Positions 17,770-26,702 of a DNA stretch of 64,000 nt are shown one piece after another. Under the pieces are notes generated by a model that saw only the letters and a list, made by a program, of their open reading frames with translations, searched no databases and was not told the origin of the DNA. Origin of the DNA: Pseudomonas hefeiensis (GTDB lineage Bacteria > Pseudomonadota > Gammaproteobacteria > Pseudomonadales > Pseudomonadaceae); contig NZ_CP117449.1 of NCBI RefSeq assembly GCF_030687835.1, positions 2,232,001 through 2,296,000 of the forward strand. The letters run 5' to 3'. A program made the position numbers and the translations under genes. Numbering within the stretch: position 1 is the first letter of the stretch; each line of letters starts with the position of its first letter.

Positions 17770-17834
17770 GCCTACCTCCTGTTTACTCGAACGTTAGACG
17801 TGTGGCAGCAGGATAGACCAGGTGTTCAAACGTT

Positions 17835-17862
17835 GATCGTTCCCAACCGCGTGGGAACGATC
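17835..17862. terminator. Hairpin between galM and the aldo/keto reductase gene
   Basis: GATCGTTCCCA and TGGGAACGATC form an 11-bp stem around ACCGCG, followed on the plus strand by TTTT. On the minus strand it lies after the galM stop, where it may terminate galM or be a copy of a common short palindromic repeat. Confidence 0.6.
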
Positions 17863-17877
17863 TTTTCGTGGAGGGGT

Positions 17878-19029
17878 TTATTGCGCGGAGAACTTCAACA
17901 CCATGGTCTGGGTGTAGGTCTGACCTGGGTCAAGCCGGGTCGACGGGAAGTTCGGCTGGTTTGGAGAGTCGGGGTAGTGTTGGGTTTCCAGGGTGAACGC
18001 GCCCCAGTGTGGATACACCTTGCCGTGCTTGCCCTTGACCGTGCCGTCGAGAAAGTTGCTGGTATAGAACTGCACGCCAGGCTCGGTGGTGTAGAGCTGC
18101 AAGCGCCGTCCGGACTGTGGGTCGTAGACCTCAGCGGCCAGTTTGCTCACGTCGCCCTTGGCGTCAAGCGCCCAGTTGAAATCGAAACCGCCCTGTTTGG
18201 GTTCGGCGAATTTGAGCTGCGGGTGATCAGCCTTGATATGGGTGCCGATGGCGGTGGGCTTGGTGAAGTCCATCGGTGTGCCGGCCACCGGAGCCAACTC
18301 ACCGGTAGGGATGAGTTTGCCGGTAACCGGGGTGTAATGGGCGGCGTGCAGGGTCGCGACCTGTTTCAGTATGTCGCCGTTACCGGCACCGGCGAGGTTG
18401 AAATAGCTGTGGTTGGTCAGGTTCAGCACCGTGGGTTTGTCGGTGGTGGCCTGGTACTCGATGCGCAATTCATTCTTTTCGTTGAGGCTGTAGGTGACAT
18501 CTGTCTTCAGTGCGCCAGGGAAACCCATCTCGCCATCCGCCGACAGGTAGGTCAGGGTCACGCCCACCGAGTCCTTGCCGTCATGGGGTTCGGCTTTCCA
18601 CACGCGCTTGTCGAACCCTAGCGGTCCGCCATGCAGGGAGTTGCTCTTGTCGTTCTGCGGTACCTGGTAACGCTTGCCGTCCAGCTCGAACGCACCGCCA
18701 GCCAGGCGATTGCCGAAGCGGCCAATGGTTGCGCCGAAATACACGTTGCCGTTCTTCTGGTAACCCTGCACATCGTCGAAACCCAGCACCACATCGGCGG
18801 TCATGCCGTTCTTGTCCGGCACGATCAATGACTGGAGGATCCCGCCGTACGTGATGACAGTGGCCTCCATGCCGTGGCTGTTGCGCAGTACGAATTTTTC
18901 CACGGCGGTACCGTCGTTGGTCTTGCCGAACGCTGCGCGTTCGTTGCTCAGGCCAGCGGCCTGGGAAGCAGAGGTGGCGATCATCAGAGACACTCCGAGA
19001 GCCGTGAGCAGATGTCTGGATTCAAGCAT
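17878..19029 (-). CDS. galM: Exported aldose 1-epimerase (galactose mutarotase family)
   Basis: Interconverts alpha and beta anomers of aldoses. The 383-residue protein has a signal peptide (MLESRHLLTALGVSLMIATSASQAAG), so it should act in the periplasm, unlike cytoplasmic GalM of E. coli. Family motifs: GATIGRFGNRLAGG, the substrate/catalytic histidine region LHGGPLGFDKRVW and LTNHSYFNLAG (general acid His), and near the C terminus GVQFYTSNFLDG. No galactose or arabinose operon surrounds it. The start has AAGGAAGG upstream. The long divergent region upstream contains a perfect 16-bp palindrome (19159-19174). Confidence 0.92.
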   Translation of the reverse strand: MLESRHLLTALGVSLMIATSASQAAGLSNERAAFGKTNDGTAVEKFVLRNSHGMEATVITYGGILQSLIVPDKNGMTADVVLGFDDVQGYQKNGNVYFGATIGRFGNRLAGGAFELDGKRYQVPQNDKSNSLHGGPLGFDKRVWKAEPHDGKDSVGVTLTYLSADGEMGFPGALKTDVTYSLNEKNELRIEYQATTDKPTVLNLTNHSYFNLAGAGNGDILKQVATLHAAHYTPVTGKLIPTGELAPVAGTPMDFTKPTAIGTHIKADHPQLKFAEPKQGGFDFNWALDAKGDVSKLAAEVYDPQSGRRLQLYTTEPGVQFYTSNFLDGTVKGKHGKVYPHWGAFTLETQHYPDSPNQPNFPSTRLDPGQTYTQTMVLKFSAQ

Positions 19030-19158
19030 GGTGTGACCTTCCTTCCTGTCTTGTTGTTGTTTGGAACGCGGGTCGAGTCCGGTGTTTAGTCGGATCGCGA
19101 TGAAGGTTTATTCGATTAGTAGTCTTTCTATTTGAAAGGATAGAAGGGATATATAGCC

Positions 19159-19174
19159 ATTAATCGCGATTAAT
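19159..19174. promoter_or_regulatory. Perfect 16-bp palindrome, candidate operator
   Basis: ATTAATCGCGATTAAT lies in the A+T-rich space between galM (minus) and the lipoprotein gene (plus). A second inverted repeat (CTTTC / GAAAG) is close by at about 19122-19138. Such symmetric sites between divergent genes usually bind a dimeric regulator; no regulator gene is adjacent. Confidence 0.5.
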
Positions 19175-19323
19175 CAATTAAAAAGTCATACTAATTGAGT
19201 GGGCGGATTTTTCTCGCCTGTGTGGTTTTCCCTCGTCCATCGCACTTTTACGTTTTTTGCCGCTCTATCCATGGCCAGGAAGCGGCGACCCCCACCGCCT
19301 CCCCAAGCCCAGACCGAGACTCG

Positions 19324-20073
19324 ATGGCCGGTGTTTTTCATTCCGTGATGGTGTCGCGACGTCGCTGTTCAGCGCTGTTGGCCGGCGTGTTGATGTTGCT
19401 TGGCGGCGGGTGCAGTCAGCAGCAGGGGCAGGACATGGTCACTCAGTTCAGCAACACCAGGCCCCAGGAGCTGCTGCAGACCAGCGTTGACCGCATGGCC
19501 ACGCTGGCGATGCACGACAACCTGCAAAGCCTCTATCTGTTGATGAACAAGCTTTATCTGCGCAATCCCGAAGAGTTGCGCAAGTCCGGATTTCTCGACG
19601 CCCGTGCCGCTGAAAAGCAGGTACGCCTGGCCATCGAGCAGCAACAACCATTACCGACCTTGGGCGGCAAGAAAGACCTGGCCGCCCTGAGCTATGCCAT
19701 GAGCCCGGAGTTCCTGGGTGACCGGGTGGGGGCGTTCATCTACGCCATTGGCAGCATGCTGGTCACGGCCCATGGCAATCGTCTCGAGTTCTACATGACC
19801 GACGCCATCGATCCGCGGTTTGTCAGCAACGCGGCGCGCAATATCGAAAAAGCCACCTGGATACTCAGCCAACGACAGGACAAGGACGGTAAGCCGCTGC
19901 TGTTTTCCAACGAGATTTCGGAGGAGGGCAGTAATCTCAGCTTCGCCGTGGAGTTCGGGAAAATCGTTGCGCGCCTGGACCTGCTCACCCAAATGCTGGA
20001 CGAGCGCTACCGGCGGATCGGTCTGAACTACGCCCAGAGTTTGCTCTTTCTTAACTTCCTGCCCGTTCAGTAA
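19324..20073 (+). CDS. Putative lipoprotein of unknown function
   Basis: The protein is about 249 residues. A basic N terminus (SRRRCSALLAGVLMLLGGGC) with a lipobox-like LGGGC points to a lipoprotein. The mature part is largely helical, without cysteine pairs or a motif I recognise (QELLQTSVDRMATLAMHDNLQSLYLL, LAALSYAMSPEFLGDRVGAFIYAIGSM). The start is uncertain: ATG 19324 and ATG 19348 both give a plausible signal peptide, and neither has a strong ribosome site. An upstream frame to 19195 adds a region unlike a signal peptide. It precedes the TauE/SafE gene with a gap of about 100 bases. Confidence 0.65.
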   Translation: MAGVFHSVMVSRRRCSALLAGVLMLLGGGCSQQQGQDMVTQFSNTRPQELLQTSVDRMATLAMHDNLQSLYLLMNKLYLRNPEELRKSGFLDARAAEKQVRLAIEQQQPLPTLGGKKDLAALSYAMSPEFLGDRVGAFIYAIGSMLVTAHGNRLEFYMTDAIDPRFVSNAARNIEKATWILSQRQDKDGKPLLFSNEISEEGSNLSFAVEFGKIVARLDLLTQMLDERYRRIGLNYAQSLLFLNFLPVQ

Positions 20074-20175
20074 CGTGAGGGTAAAAAGGAATAAAGATAG
20101 ATCACATCGATATAGGTGGTTATAAGAAAAATCGCTATGCTCGCGACCAGATTTTATTTCATGCGGTCGCGCTTA

Positions 20176-20961
20176 ATGGATTTCGGTAATGTCGGTTTAG
20201 TCATAGCGGGCTTGGTCGTCGGTTTCATCGTCGGGATGACCGGCGTGGGTGGCGGTTCGCTGATGACCCCCATTCTGTTGTGGTTTGGTATCAACCCTGC
20301 AACCGCAGTGGGTACGGATCTGCTGTACGCGGCGATAACCAAGTCCGGGGGGGTACTGGTTCACGCCAAAAACCGCAACATCGATTGGGCCATCACCGGC
20401 TGGTTGACCTTGGGCAGCGTGCCGGCGGTTGGGTTGACGCTGTGGTTTCTCAGCAGCCTGCACAGTTCGCCCGACGCCATGAACGCGGTCATCAAGCAAG
20501 CCCTGGGTTTTGTGCTGTTCGCTACCGCCCTGGCGATCCTGTTCAAGAAGCGCCTTCTGCAATTTGCCCATGATCGTGCGGGCGGCCACTACAATCCCAC
20601 CGGATCGCGGCTCAATGTGCTCACTGTCGTCACTGGCCTGGTCCTGGGCGTCATGGTTGCGCTGACCTCCATTGGCGCTGGCGCACTGGGCACCGTCGCA
20701 CTGTTCATTCTCTATCCATTCCTGGTCACCAAGCGCCTGGTGGGCACTGAAATCGCCCACGCGGTGCCACTGACCCTGGTCGCCGGCCTGGGCCACGCCA
20801 GCATGGGCAACATGGACTGGCACATCCTGGGTTACCTGCTGATCGGTTCGTTGCCGGGCATCTACCTGGGCAGTCACTTGTCGGGGCGCATTTCCGATGA
20901 GGTGCTGCGCCCATGCCTGGCAGTGATGCTGGCGATGATCGGGTTCAAGTTGGCGTTCTAA
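20176..20961 (+). CDS. TauE/SafE family membrane permease
   Basis: A 261-residue membrane protein with about eight helices of the TauE/SafE (sulfite exporter) superfamily. The first conserved motif is GFIVGMTGVGGGSLMTPILLWFG, and ATAVGTDLLYAAITKSGGVLVH follows. The second-repeat motif is LTSIGAGALGTVALFILYP, then VGTEIAHAVPLTLVAGLGH. Members move sulfonates, sulfite or other organic anions; the substrate cannot be told. I chose the ATG at 20176 (MDFGNVG) since the first helix begins there. An ATG at 20161 is also possible, and neither has a strong ribosome site. Confidence 0.87.
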   Translation: MDFGNVGLVIAGLVVGFIVGMTGVGGGSLMTPILLWFGINPATAVGTDLLYAAITKSGGVLVHAKNRNIDWAITGWLTLGSVPAVGLTLWFLSSLHSSPDAMNAVIKQALGFVLFATALAILFKKRLLQFAHDRAGGHYNPTGSRLNVLTVVTGLVLGVMVALTSIGAGALGTVALFILYPFLVTKRLVGTEIAHAVPLTLVAGLGHASMGNMDWHILGYLLIGSLPGIYLGSHLSGRISDEVLRPCLAVMLAMIGFKLAF

Positions 20962-20978
20962 CCTGCGCACCAATCAAT

Positions 20979-21065
20979 GTGTGCGAGCCTGCTCGCGATG
21001 AGGCCGGTACAGCAAACACCTGCTTGACTGACTGTGCGCCGTCGCGAGCAGGCTCGCTCCCACAG
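20979..21065. repeat. REP pair (REPIN)
   Basis: GTGCGAGCCTGCTCGCGATG and GTCGCGAGCAGGCTCGCTCC in inverted orientation, about 45 bases apart, after the permease gene. Confidence 0.8.
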
Positions 21066-21234
21066 GAGTTGTGCCCGACTCCTGTAACGAAATTGTTCAT
21101 CTCCTACGCCACGGTTGCGCAATGACCCCTCTGGCCTAAGCTTCAAGGCAGGCAGACGCGGTATTGGGCGACTGTCGCGGAACAATCGCCACCATGCGCA
21201 ATCAGTACAGCGTAGATATCAAAAGGAGAGGCGC

Positions 21235-21774
21235 ATGCTCATTCGGTCGTTGACCTTCGCTACCTTGCTGGCCATTGCCGGTCCCTTGTTCGCCGCAGAT
21301 GGCGACTCACCCTTGGCGGTGGACAAGGGCAAATCCCGCCCCTTGATTGTCATCGCGCCCAGCACTGTTGACCCTGCCTGGGTCAGCCTGAAAAAAGCCC
21401 TGGAGGAGCCGGCCGGCAAACAGGGCTTTTCCGAGCGCAACCTGGTGCTTTACACCGTGCTCAACACGATGGGGCAGCGCGACGGCAAAGACCTGGACCC
21501 GCAAAGCACCATGGCGCTGATCCGTTCACTCAAGTTGGGGGCCGGTGCCCAGACCAAGATCATCCTGGTGGGCAAGGATGGAGAAAAGAAGCTTGAGCAC
21601 TCAGGAGCGATCGAGCTGAAGGACATCTTCGACACCGTCGATAAACTGCCTTCGGCAGAACAGGAAGCGGCGGCGCCAACCCCGACTCCCGCGCCTGAAG
21701 CCGCACCGGCCAAGGATGTGAAGGGCGCCAAGGCGAGCAAACCGATGGCTGAGCCGAAGCCGCTGGAGGATTGA
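21235..21774 (+). CDS. DUF4174-domain exported protein
   Basis: A 179-residue protein with a signal peptide (MLIRSLTFATLLAIAGPLFAADG). Its DUF4174-like core is RPLIVIAPSTVDPAWVSLKKALEEPAGKQGF ... LVLYTVLNTMGQRDGKDLD ... TKIILVGKDGEKKLEHSG ... LKDIFDTVDKLP. The C-terminal 45 residues are a low-complexity Ala/Pro/Lys tail. DUF4174 has a thioredoxin-like fold predicted for the periplasm; no CXXC is present here. The start follows AAGGAGAGG. Function unknown. Confidence 0.82.
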   Translation: MLIRSLTFATLLAIAGPLFAADGDSPLAVDKGKSRPLIVIAPSTVDPAWVSLKKALEEPAGKQGFSERNLVLYTVLNTMGQRDGKDLDPQSTMALIRSLKLGAGAQTKIILVGKDGEKKLEHSGAIELKDIFDTVDKLPSAEQEAAAPTPTPAPEAAPAKDVKGAKASKPMAEPKPLED

Positions 21775-21794
21775 CCGGGCAGGCGATGAGATCC

Positions 21795-21830
21795 CTTTGT
21801 GGCGAGGGAGCAAGCTCCCTCGCCACAAAG
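21795..21830. repeat. 36-bp perfect hairpin between convergent genes
   Basis: CTTTGTGGCGAGGGAG / CTCCCTCGCCACAAAG with loop CAAG. It separates the DUF4174 gene from the convergent beta-lactamase gene and could serve as a bidirectional terminator. A sister copy is at 58474-58509. Confidence 0.85.
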
Positions 21831-21841
21831 ATTTGCGTAGC

Positions 21842-22990
21842 CTATTGTTTCTCCAGCGCCGTCAGGATCTTGTGCGCCGCCTTCACCCGCTCCTCAATCG
21901 GGTAGTTTTTGTTTGCCAGTATCACGATCCCCATAGCCTTTCCTGGTACGAATGCCGCATAGGCACCAAAGCCACCGGTCGAGCCGGTCTTGTTGATCCA
22001 GCTATTGTCCGGTGCGGGCAAGGGTGGGTTGAGCGGTTCCACTTTTTGTGGCATCAGCGCCATTTGCGGTGCATTACCGGCCAATAACGCGTCAAGCGTG
22101 ACTGGGTAAGGGTAGAACTCCCAACCCAATCCCTGGGTCATGCCACTGGCTTTGTAGAACCCGGTGTGCGTCGTGGCGATGGCCTGCCGCAGATCGGCGT
22201 CCAGCTTTTCGGGCCGCAGGTTAGCCTCAATGAAGCGAAGCAAGTCCGATGAACTGGTTTTCACGCCATAGGCTTCGGAGTCGAGCGCTCCCGGTCCGAC
22301 CCGCACAGGTTTGCCGTCCTTCGCGTAGCCTTGGGCGTATCGGTTCAATTGGTCCTTGGGCACCCGCACATAACTGTGCTTGAGGCCCAATCCCGGCATG
22401 AGTGTCTGTTCCATCACATCATCAAACGGTCGACCCAGGCTGCGGGCTGCCAGGTAGCCGAACAGGCCGATGCTCGGGTTTGAATAGAGCCGCTGGGTAC
22501 CGACCGGGTAGAGTGGTTTCCAGGTCTTGTAGTAACTGAACATCCGGTCCGGATGGTCCGCTTCGCCAGGAAACTGCAAAGGCAGGCCACCCGGCGTGTA
22601 GGTGGCGAGGTTGAGCAGGCTGATGCCTTGCAGGGCGCTGCCGCTCAGCTCGGGGGCGAAGCGACCGGCCGGGTCCGACAGGGACAATTTGCCCTGGGCC
22701 TGGGCGTAGGCACCGAGGGTGGCGGTGAAGGTTTTGCTGACCGAGCCGATTTCGAACAGCGTCTGGTCGGTCACTGCCTGCTTCGTGTCCTTGGAGGCGA
22801 CCCCGTAATTGAAGTAATGACGTTCACCCTTGTGAGTGATTGCCACGGCCATGCCGGCGATGTCCTGTTGTTTCATCAAGGGCTGGATCACGGCATTGAC
22901 AGTGTCTTCAACGCGTTCCTGGGCAAAGCCCGTTGTCGTTCCGCAGGCGATGAAAAAAGCGCCCGTGAGTATCGATTTGGCAATGTGCAT
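21842..22990 (-). CDS. ampC: Class C (AmpC-type) beta-lactamase
   Basis: A 382-residue periplasmic serine beta-lactamase that hydrolyses cephalosporins and related drugs. The signal peptide is MHIAKSILTGAFFIACGTTTGFAQ. The active-site Ser83-x-x-Lys86 lies in IGSVSKTFTA. Tyr-Ser-Asn (LYSNPSIGLFGYLA, about 171) and Lys-Thr-Gly (INKTGSTGGFGAY, about 338) complete the triad of motifs. Length and order match chromosomal Pseudomonas AmpC. No ampR gene lies next to it; its neighbour upstream is a peroxidase gene transcribed divergently. GGAGAACGG precedes the start. Confidence 0.95.
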   Translation of the reverse strand: MHIAKSILTGAFFIACGTTTGFAQERVEDTVNAVIQPLMKQQDIAGMAVAITHKGERHYFNYGVASKDTKQAVTDQTLFEIGSVSKTFTATLGAYAQAQGKLSLSDPAGRFAPELSGSALQGISLLNLATYTPGGLPLQFPGEADHPDRMFSYYKTWKPLYPVGTQRLYSNPSIGLFGYLAARSLGRPFDDVMEQTLMPGLGLKHSYVRVPKDQLNRYAQGYAKDGKPVRVGPGALDSEAYGVKTSSSDLLRFIEANLRPEKLDADLRQAIATTHTGFYKASGMTQGLGWEFYPYPVTLDALLAGNAPQMALMPQKVEPLNPPLPAPDNSWINKTGSTGGFGAYAAFVPGKAMGIVILANKNYPIEERVKAAHKILTALEKQ

Positions 22991-23242
22991 GTCTGACCGT
23001 TCTCCATGAGTCCTGATGATGCCAGCTGCTCTGCCAGCAGCTTTGGGGCACTCAATCTAGGGAGTTTTCGGTTGTCCGGCAATCGTGGGCCTTGCGGTCC
23101 GAACGGGGTTGCGAGTCATCTGACCGGGTTGCAAGAGACTTCCTACGAAAATCTTTAGCGTCCGGGCATTCAACGGACTCATGGCAAACCACACAAACCA
23201 CTGGTCGCCGGGTAAACTTGCGCTCTTTCTAAAGGAGTCCAC

Positions 23243-24121
23243 ATGAGCTACTACCAGCCCGGCATTCTCGCCACCCCTGTTCCGCCTCAGGCCCGTCACT
23301 TGTTTTTTGCCCTGGAATCGGTCGAGGCGCTGCCGGCTGCGATCGATAAGCTTTTGTTGCAACTCGATGGGCGAGTAGTGATCGGCCTTGGCGAGTCGCT
23401 GGTCCAGGCGCTGGGTGCGCAGGTCGAAGGCCTGCGGGCATTTCCGGCCCTGGCCGGCGTGGGCGTGGACAACCCTTCGACTCAACACGCGCTGTGGTGC
23501 TGGCTACACGGCGAAGACCGTGGCGAGCTGCTGCACCGCAGCCGCGCCATCGAGGCCGCTCTGGCCCCGGCGTTGCGCCTGGTGCAGATGAACGAAACCT
23601 TCCGCCACATGACCGGCCATGACCTGACCGGTTATGAAGACGGCACTGAGAATCCTCACGATGAAGCGGCCATCGCCGCCGCCCTGGCCCAAGGTGTCGA
23701 TGGGGTGCGCGGCGGCAGTTTCGCGGCGATCCAGCAATGGCAGCACGATCTGGACGGTTTTGCCGCCATGCAGCCCCATGAGCGCGACAACATCATGGGC
23801 CGGCGCCTGAGCGACAACGAGGAAATCGACGATGCCCCGGAGTCGGCCCACGTCAAACGCACCGCCCAGGAAAGCTTCGCCCCAGAAGCCTTCGTCGTAC
23901 GCCGCTCCATGCCGTGGATTGAAGGGGATCGTGCTGGCCTGATGTTCCTGGCGTTCGGTTTCTCCCTCGACGCCTTCGAGGCTCAACTGCGGCGCATGAG
24001 CGGGTTGGAGGACGGCATCACCGACGGTCTGTATCGCATGAGCCGACCGATTACGGGAGGCTACTACTGGTGCCCGCCGTTGCTGGACGGGCGTCTGGAT
24101 CTACGGGCTTTGGCCCGCTGA
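23243..24121 (+). CDS. DyP-type peroxidase
   Basis: A 292-residue heme peroxidase of the YfeX-like (class B/P) DyP family, cytoplasmic (no Tat or Sec signal). The distal GXXDG motif is in TGYEDGTENP (about residue 132), the proximal heme-ligand histidine in ESAHVKRTAQES (about 200), with the distal arginine in FVVRRSMPWIEG. It uses peroxide to oxidise bulky organic substrates and may help with oxidative stress. The start has AAGGAG 8 bases upstream. It is not next to an encapsulin gene. It is divergent from ampC. Confidence 0.94.
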   Translation: MSYYQPGILATPVPPQARHLFFALESVEALPAAIDKLLLQLDGRVVIGLGESLVQALGAQVEGLRAFPALAGVGVDNPSTQHALWCWLHGEDRGELLHRSRAIEAALAPALRLVQMNETFRHMTGHDLTGYEDGTENPHDEAAIAAALAQGVDGVRGGSFAAIQQWQHDLDGFAAMQPHERDNIMGRRLSDNEEIDDAPESAHVKRTAQESFAPEAFVVRRSMPWIEGDRAGLMFLAFGFSLDAFEAQLRRMSGLEDGITDGLYRMSRPITGGYYWCPPLLDGRLDLRALAR

Positions 24122-24211
24122 ACCCAGCGCAAGCGCAACGGCTTGTGCAAAAGTACAGCGTGAACGCTATTCTTGGGCCGGACGTCTATCCGTGGAATGG
24201 GGAGAGCGAAC

Positions 24212-24958
24212 GTGGATAAAGTCATCGTCATCACCGGTGGCGGCCGCGGGATTGGGGCGGCCACGGCGCTGTTGGCTGCCGACCTGGGCTATCGGATCTG
24301 CATCAATTACCAGTCTGATGAAGGCGCCGCGCAGGATGTGCTTGGACAGGTCCGGGCCAAGGGTGCACAGGCGATTGCCGTGCGGGCGGATGTGAGCATC
24401 GAAGATGAAGTGGTCGCGCTGTTCGACCGTGTGGACGCTGAGTTGGGCCGTGTCACCGCTTTGGTGAACAACGCCGGAACGGTCGCCCACAAGTCCCGGC
24501 TCGACGAAATGTCCGAGTTTCGCATTCTCAAGATCATGAAGACCAACGTCCTGGGGCCGATTCTCTGCGCCAAGCACGCGGTGCTGCGCATGTCGCCCAG
24601 GCATGGCGGGCAAGGTGGCAGTATTGTGAACGTCTCCTCGGTGGCCGCCCGCCTGGGCGCGCCGGGCGAGTATGTCGACTACGCGGCCTCCAAGGGCGCG
24701 CTGGACACCTTCACCATTGGCCTGTCCAAGGAAGTGGCCGGGGAAGGTATCCGCGTCAATGCCGTTCGCCCAGGTTATATCTACACCGATTTCCATGCCC
24801 TCAGCGGCGACCCGGACCGGGTCAGTAAGCTGGAGTCGGCAATTCCCATGGCCCGTGGCGGCCGTCCCGATGAAGTGGCTGAAGCGATTATCTGGTTGCT
24901 GTCGGACAAGGCTTCGTATGCGACCGGGACGTTTGTGGATTTGGGGGGCGGGCGCTGA
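24212..24958 (+). CDS. Short-chain dehydrogenase/reductase (SDR)
   Basis: A 248-residue classical SDR. The cofactor motif GGGRGIG is at residues 9-15, NNAG at about 86, and the catalytic Ser...Tyr-x-x-x-Lys as NVSSVAAR and YVDYAASKGALD. PGYIYTDFHA follows. The end DEVAEAIIWLLSDKASYATGTFVDLGGG is typical of FabG-like, glucose dehydrogenase-like enzymes. I chose the GTG at 24212 (VDKVIVITG) with GGGGAGAG upstream; an ATG at 24197 with a weak ribosome site is the alternative. Substrate unknown. Confidence 0.93.
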   Translation: MDKVIVITGGGRGIGAATALLAADLGYRICINYQSDEGAAQDVLGQVRAKGAQAIAVRADVSIEDEVVALFDRVDAELGRVTALVNNAGTVAHKSRLDEMSEFRILKIMKTNVLGPILCAKHAVLRMSPRHGGQGGSIVNVSSVAARLGAPGEYVDYAASKGALDTFTIGLSKEVAGEGIRVNAVRPGYIYTDFHALSGDPDRVSKLESAIPMARGGRPDEVAEAIIWLLSDKASYATGTFVDLGGGR

Positions 24959-24988
24959 GCGCTGAAACATAAGTTGTCTGTTCTGCCG

Positions 24989-25087
24989 CCATCGCGAGCA
25001 GGCTCGCTCCCACATTGGGTTTGCGGCGAGACGAATATCTCAGCTACTCAGCAGATCTCATGTGGGAGCGAGCCTGCTCGCGATGGG
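24989..25087. repeat. REP pair in opposed orientation
   Basis: CATCGCGAGCAGGCTCGCTCCCACA on the left and TGTGGGAGCGAGCCTGCTCGCGATG on the right, the reverse of the usual REPIN order, in the gap between convergent genes. Confidence 0.8.
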
Positions 25088-25108
25088 GCAATAACAGACA
25101 ACCCAATA

Positions 25109-26518
25109 TCAAAACGACCGAATAATCCGCCCCAACGTCTCCATAGCCTTCTCCGACACTTCGGTCCACGGGCTGCCATAGTTCAAGCGGATACAATTGC
25201 CGAAACGCCGGGTCGGTGAAAAAATCGGCCCCGGAGCGATGCTGATGCCCTGGGCCAAGGCCATCTGGAACAGTTTCAGCGAGTCCATCTGCTCGGGCAG
25301 TTCCAGCCACAGAAAATACCCCCCCGCCGGCTGGCTGACGCGGGTCTGGGCGGGGAAGTAACGGGCGATGGCGGCGAGCATGGCGCTTTGCTGTTCTTCC
25401 AGAGCGTAGCGCAGTTTGCGCAGATGACGATCATAGCCACCGTGTTGCAGGTAATCGGCGATGGCCGCCTGGGCCGGCATCGAGGCGCACAGCGATGTCA
25501 TGAGTTTGAGCCGTTCGATCTTCTGTGCGTAACGCCCGGCGGCGACCCAGCCGATGCGATAACCCGGCGCCAGGCTCTTGGCGAACGAACCGCAATGCAT
25601 CACCAGCCCTTCGGTGTCGAACGCCTTGGCCGGCTTGGGTGCCTGCTGGCCGTAATAGAGTTCTGCGTAAACGTCGTCCTCGATCAGCGGCACCTGATGA
25701 CGGCGTAGCAACTCCACCAACGCCTGTTTTCTTTCCTCGGGCATGGTCGCGCCCATGGGATTCTGGAAACTGGTCATGCACCAGCACGCTTTGATCGGGT
25801 GGCGCTCCAGCGTCTGCTCCAATACGTCCAGATCAATCCCGTCGCGCGGGTGTACGGGGATTTCCACCGCCTTGAGCTTGAGCCGCTCCAGCACTTGCAG
25901 GCTGGCGTAGAACGCTGGCGCCTCGATTGCCACCAGGTCGCCGGGCTCGGTCACGGCTTGCAGGCACAGGTTCAAGGCTTCCAGGGCGCCGTTGGTGACC
26001 AGCAGTTCTTCCATGGGCAGCATCAGCCCGCCGACCATGTAGCGCAGGGCGATCTGCCGGCGCAGTTGCGGATTGCCCGGCGACATGTCCGTGACCACCA
26101 CTCGAGGGTCCATATCCCGCGTTGCGCTGGAGAGCGAGCGGGACAGTCGTTGCAGGGGGAACAGGGTCGGGCTGGGGAACGCCGAACCGAACGGTACAGT
26201 GGCCGGATCCTTGATCGAGTCCAGCACCGAAAACACCAGCTCGCTGACGTCGACTTCGGTGCTGTCGTGCACCTGGGTGCTGATCACCGGCTCGGCAAAC
26301 GGATTGGGTGCATGGGCGTTGACGAAGTAGCCGGAGCGCGGCCGGGCCCGGATCAGGCCACGTCGCTCCAGCAGGTAATAGGCCTGGAACACTGTGGACG
26401 GGCTGACGCCGTATGCCTGGCTGGCATAACGCACCGACGGCACACGCTGTCCTGGCCCCAGCACGCCGGAGCGGATCAGTTCAGCGATGTCATCGGCGAA
26501 TTTCTCGTAGCGTTTCAT
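25109..26518 (-). CDS. MocR-type regulator (GntR HTH fused to aminotransferase domain)
   Basis: A 469-residue two-domain regulator. The N-terminal GntR winged helix is about residues 1-70 (KFADDIAELIRSGVLGPGQRVPSVR, SPSTVFQAYYLLERRGLIRARPRSGYFV). The rest is a fold-type I aminotransferase-like domain. The PLP-binding lysine is in GSFAKSLAPGYRIGWV, and DDVYAELYYG and FQNPMGATMPEERK are conserved. MocR proteins sense PLP or PLP-linked ligands, and some regulate vitamin B6 or amino-acid genes. The target is unclear: neither neighbour is an obvious B6 gene. The ATG at 26518 (MKRYEKF) starts the HTH domain. Confidence 0.93.
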   Translation of the reverse strand: MKRYEKFADDIAELIRSGVLGPGQRVPSVRYASQAYGVSPSTVFQAYYLLERRGLIRARPRSGYFVNAHAPNPFAEPVISTQVHDSTEVDVSELVFSVLDSIKDPATVPFGSAFPSPTLFPLQRLSRSLSSATRDMDPRVVVTDMSPGNPQLRRQIALRYMVGGLMLPMEELLVTNGALEALNLCLQAVTEPGDLVAIEAPAFYASLQVLERLKLKAVEIPVHPRDGIDLDVLEQTLERHPIKACWCMTSFQNPMGATMPEERKQALVELLRRHQVPLIEDDVYAELYYGQQAPKPAKAFDTEGLVMHCGSFAKSLAPGYRIGWVAAGRYAQKIERLKLMTSLCASMPAQAAIADYLQHGGYDRHLRKLRYALEEQQSAMLAAIARYFPAQTRVSQPAGGYFLWLELPEQMDSLKLFQMALAQGISIAPGPIFSPTRRFGNCIRLNYGSPWTEVSEKAMETLGRIIRSF

Positions 26519-26562
26519 AGCGGGCTCAGTCTTGAGTGACACAGGGTTTTGGGCTTTTAAAC

Positions 26563-26686
26563 GGTGGGAGCGGGCTTGTGGGAGCAAAGCTTGCTCGCGA
26601 AGAACGATGACGCGACCTTACTATTGATATCCGTGTCGCCTGCGTCGCGAGCAAGCTTTGCTCCCACAAGCTTGCTCCCACAAAAG
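26563..26686. repeat. REP cluster (pair plus extra partial copies)
   Basis: Contains TGTGGGAGCAAAGCTTGCTCGCGA and TCGCGAGCAAGCTTTGCTCCCACA, with a partial copy before (GTGGGAGCGGGCTTGTGGGA) and after (AGCTTGCTCCCACA). It fills the gap between the MocR gene start and the ccoG stop. Confidence 0.75.
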
Positions 26687-26702
26687 TTTGGCATCTTAAG
26701 CC

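Noticed and set aside
17428..18621. 397-codon frame opposite the aldo/keto reductase and galM genes
   Set aside because: It crosses the intergenic hairpin and two well-supported genes; no motif.
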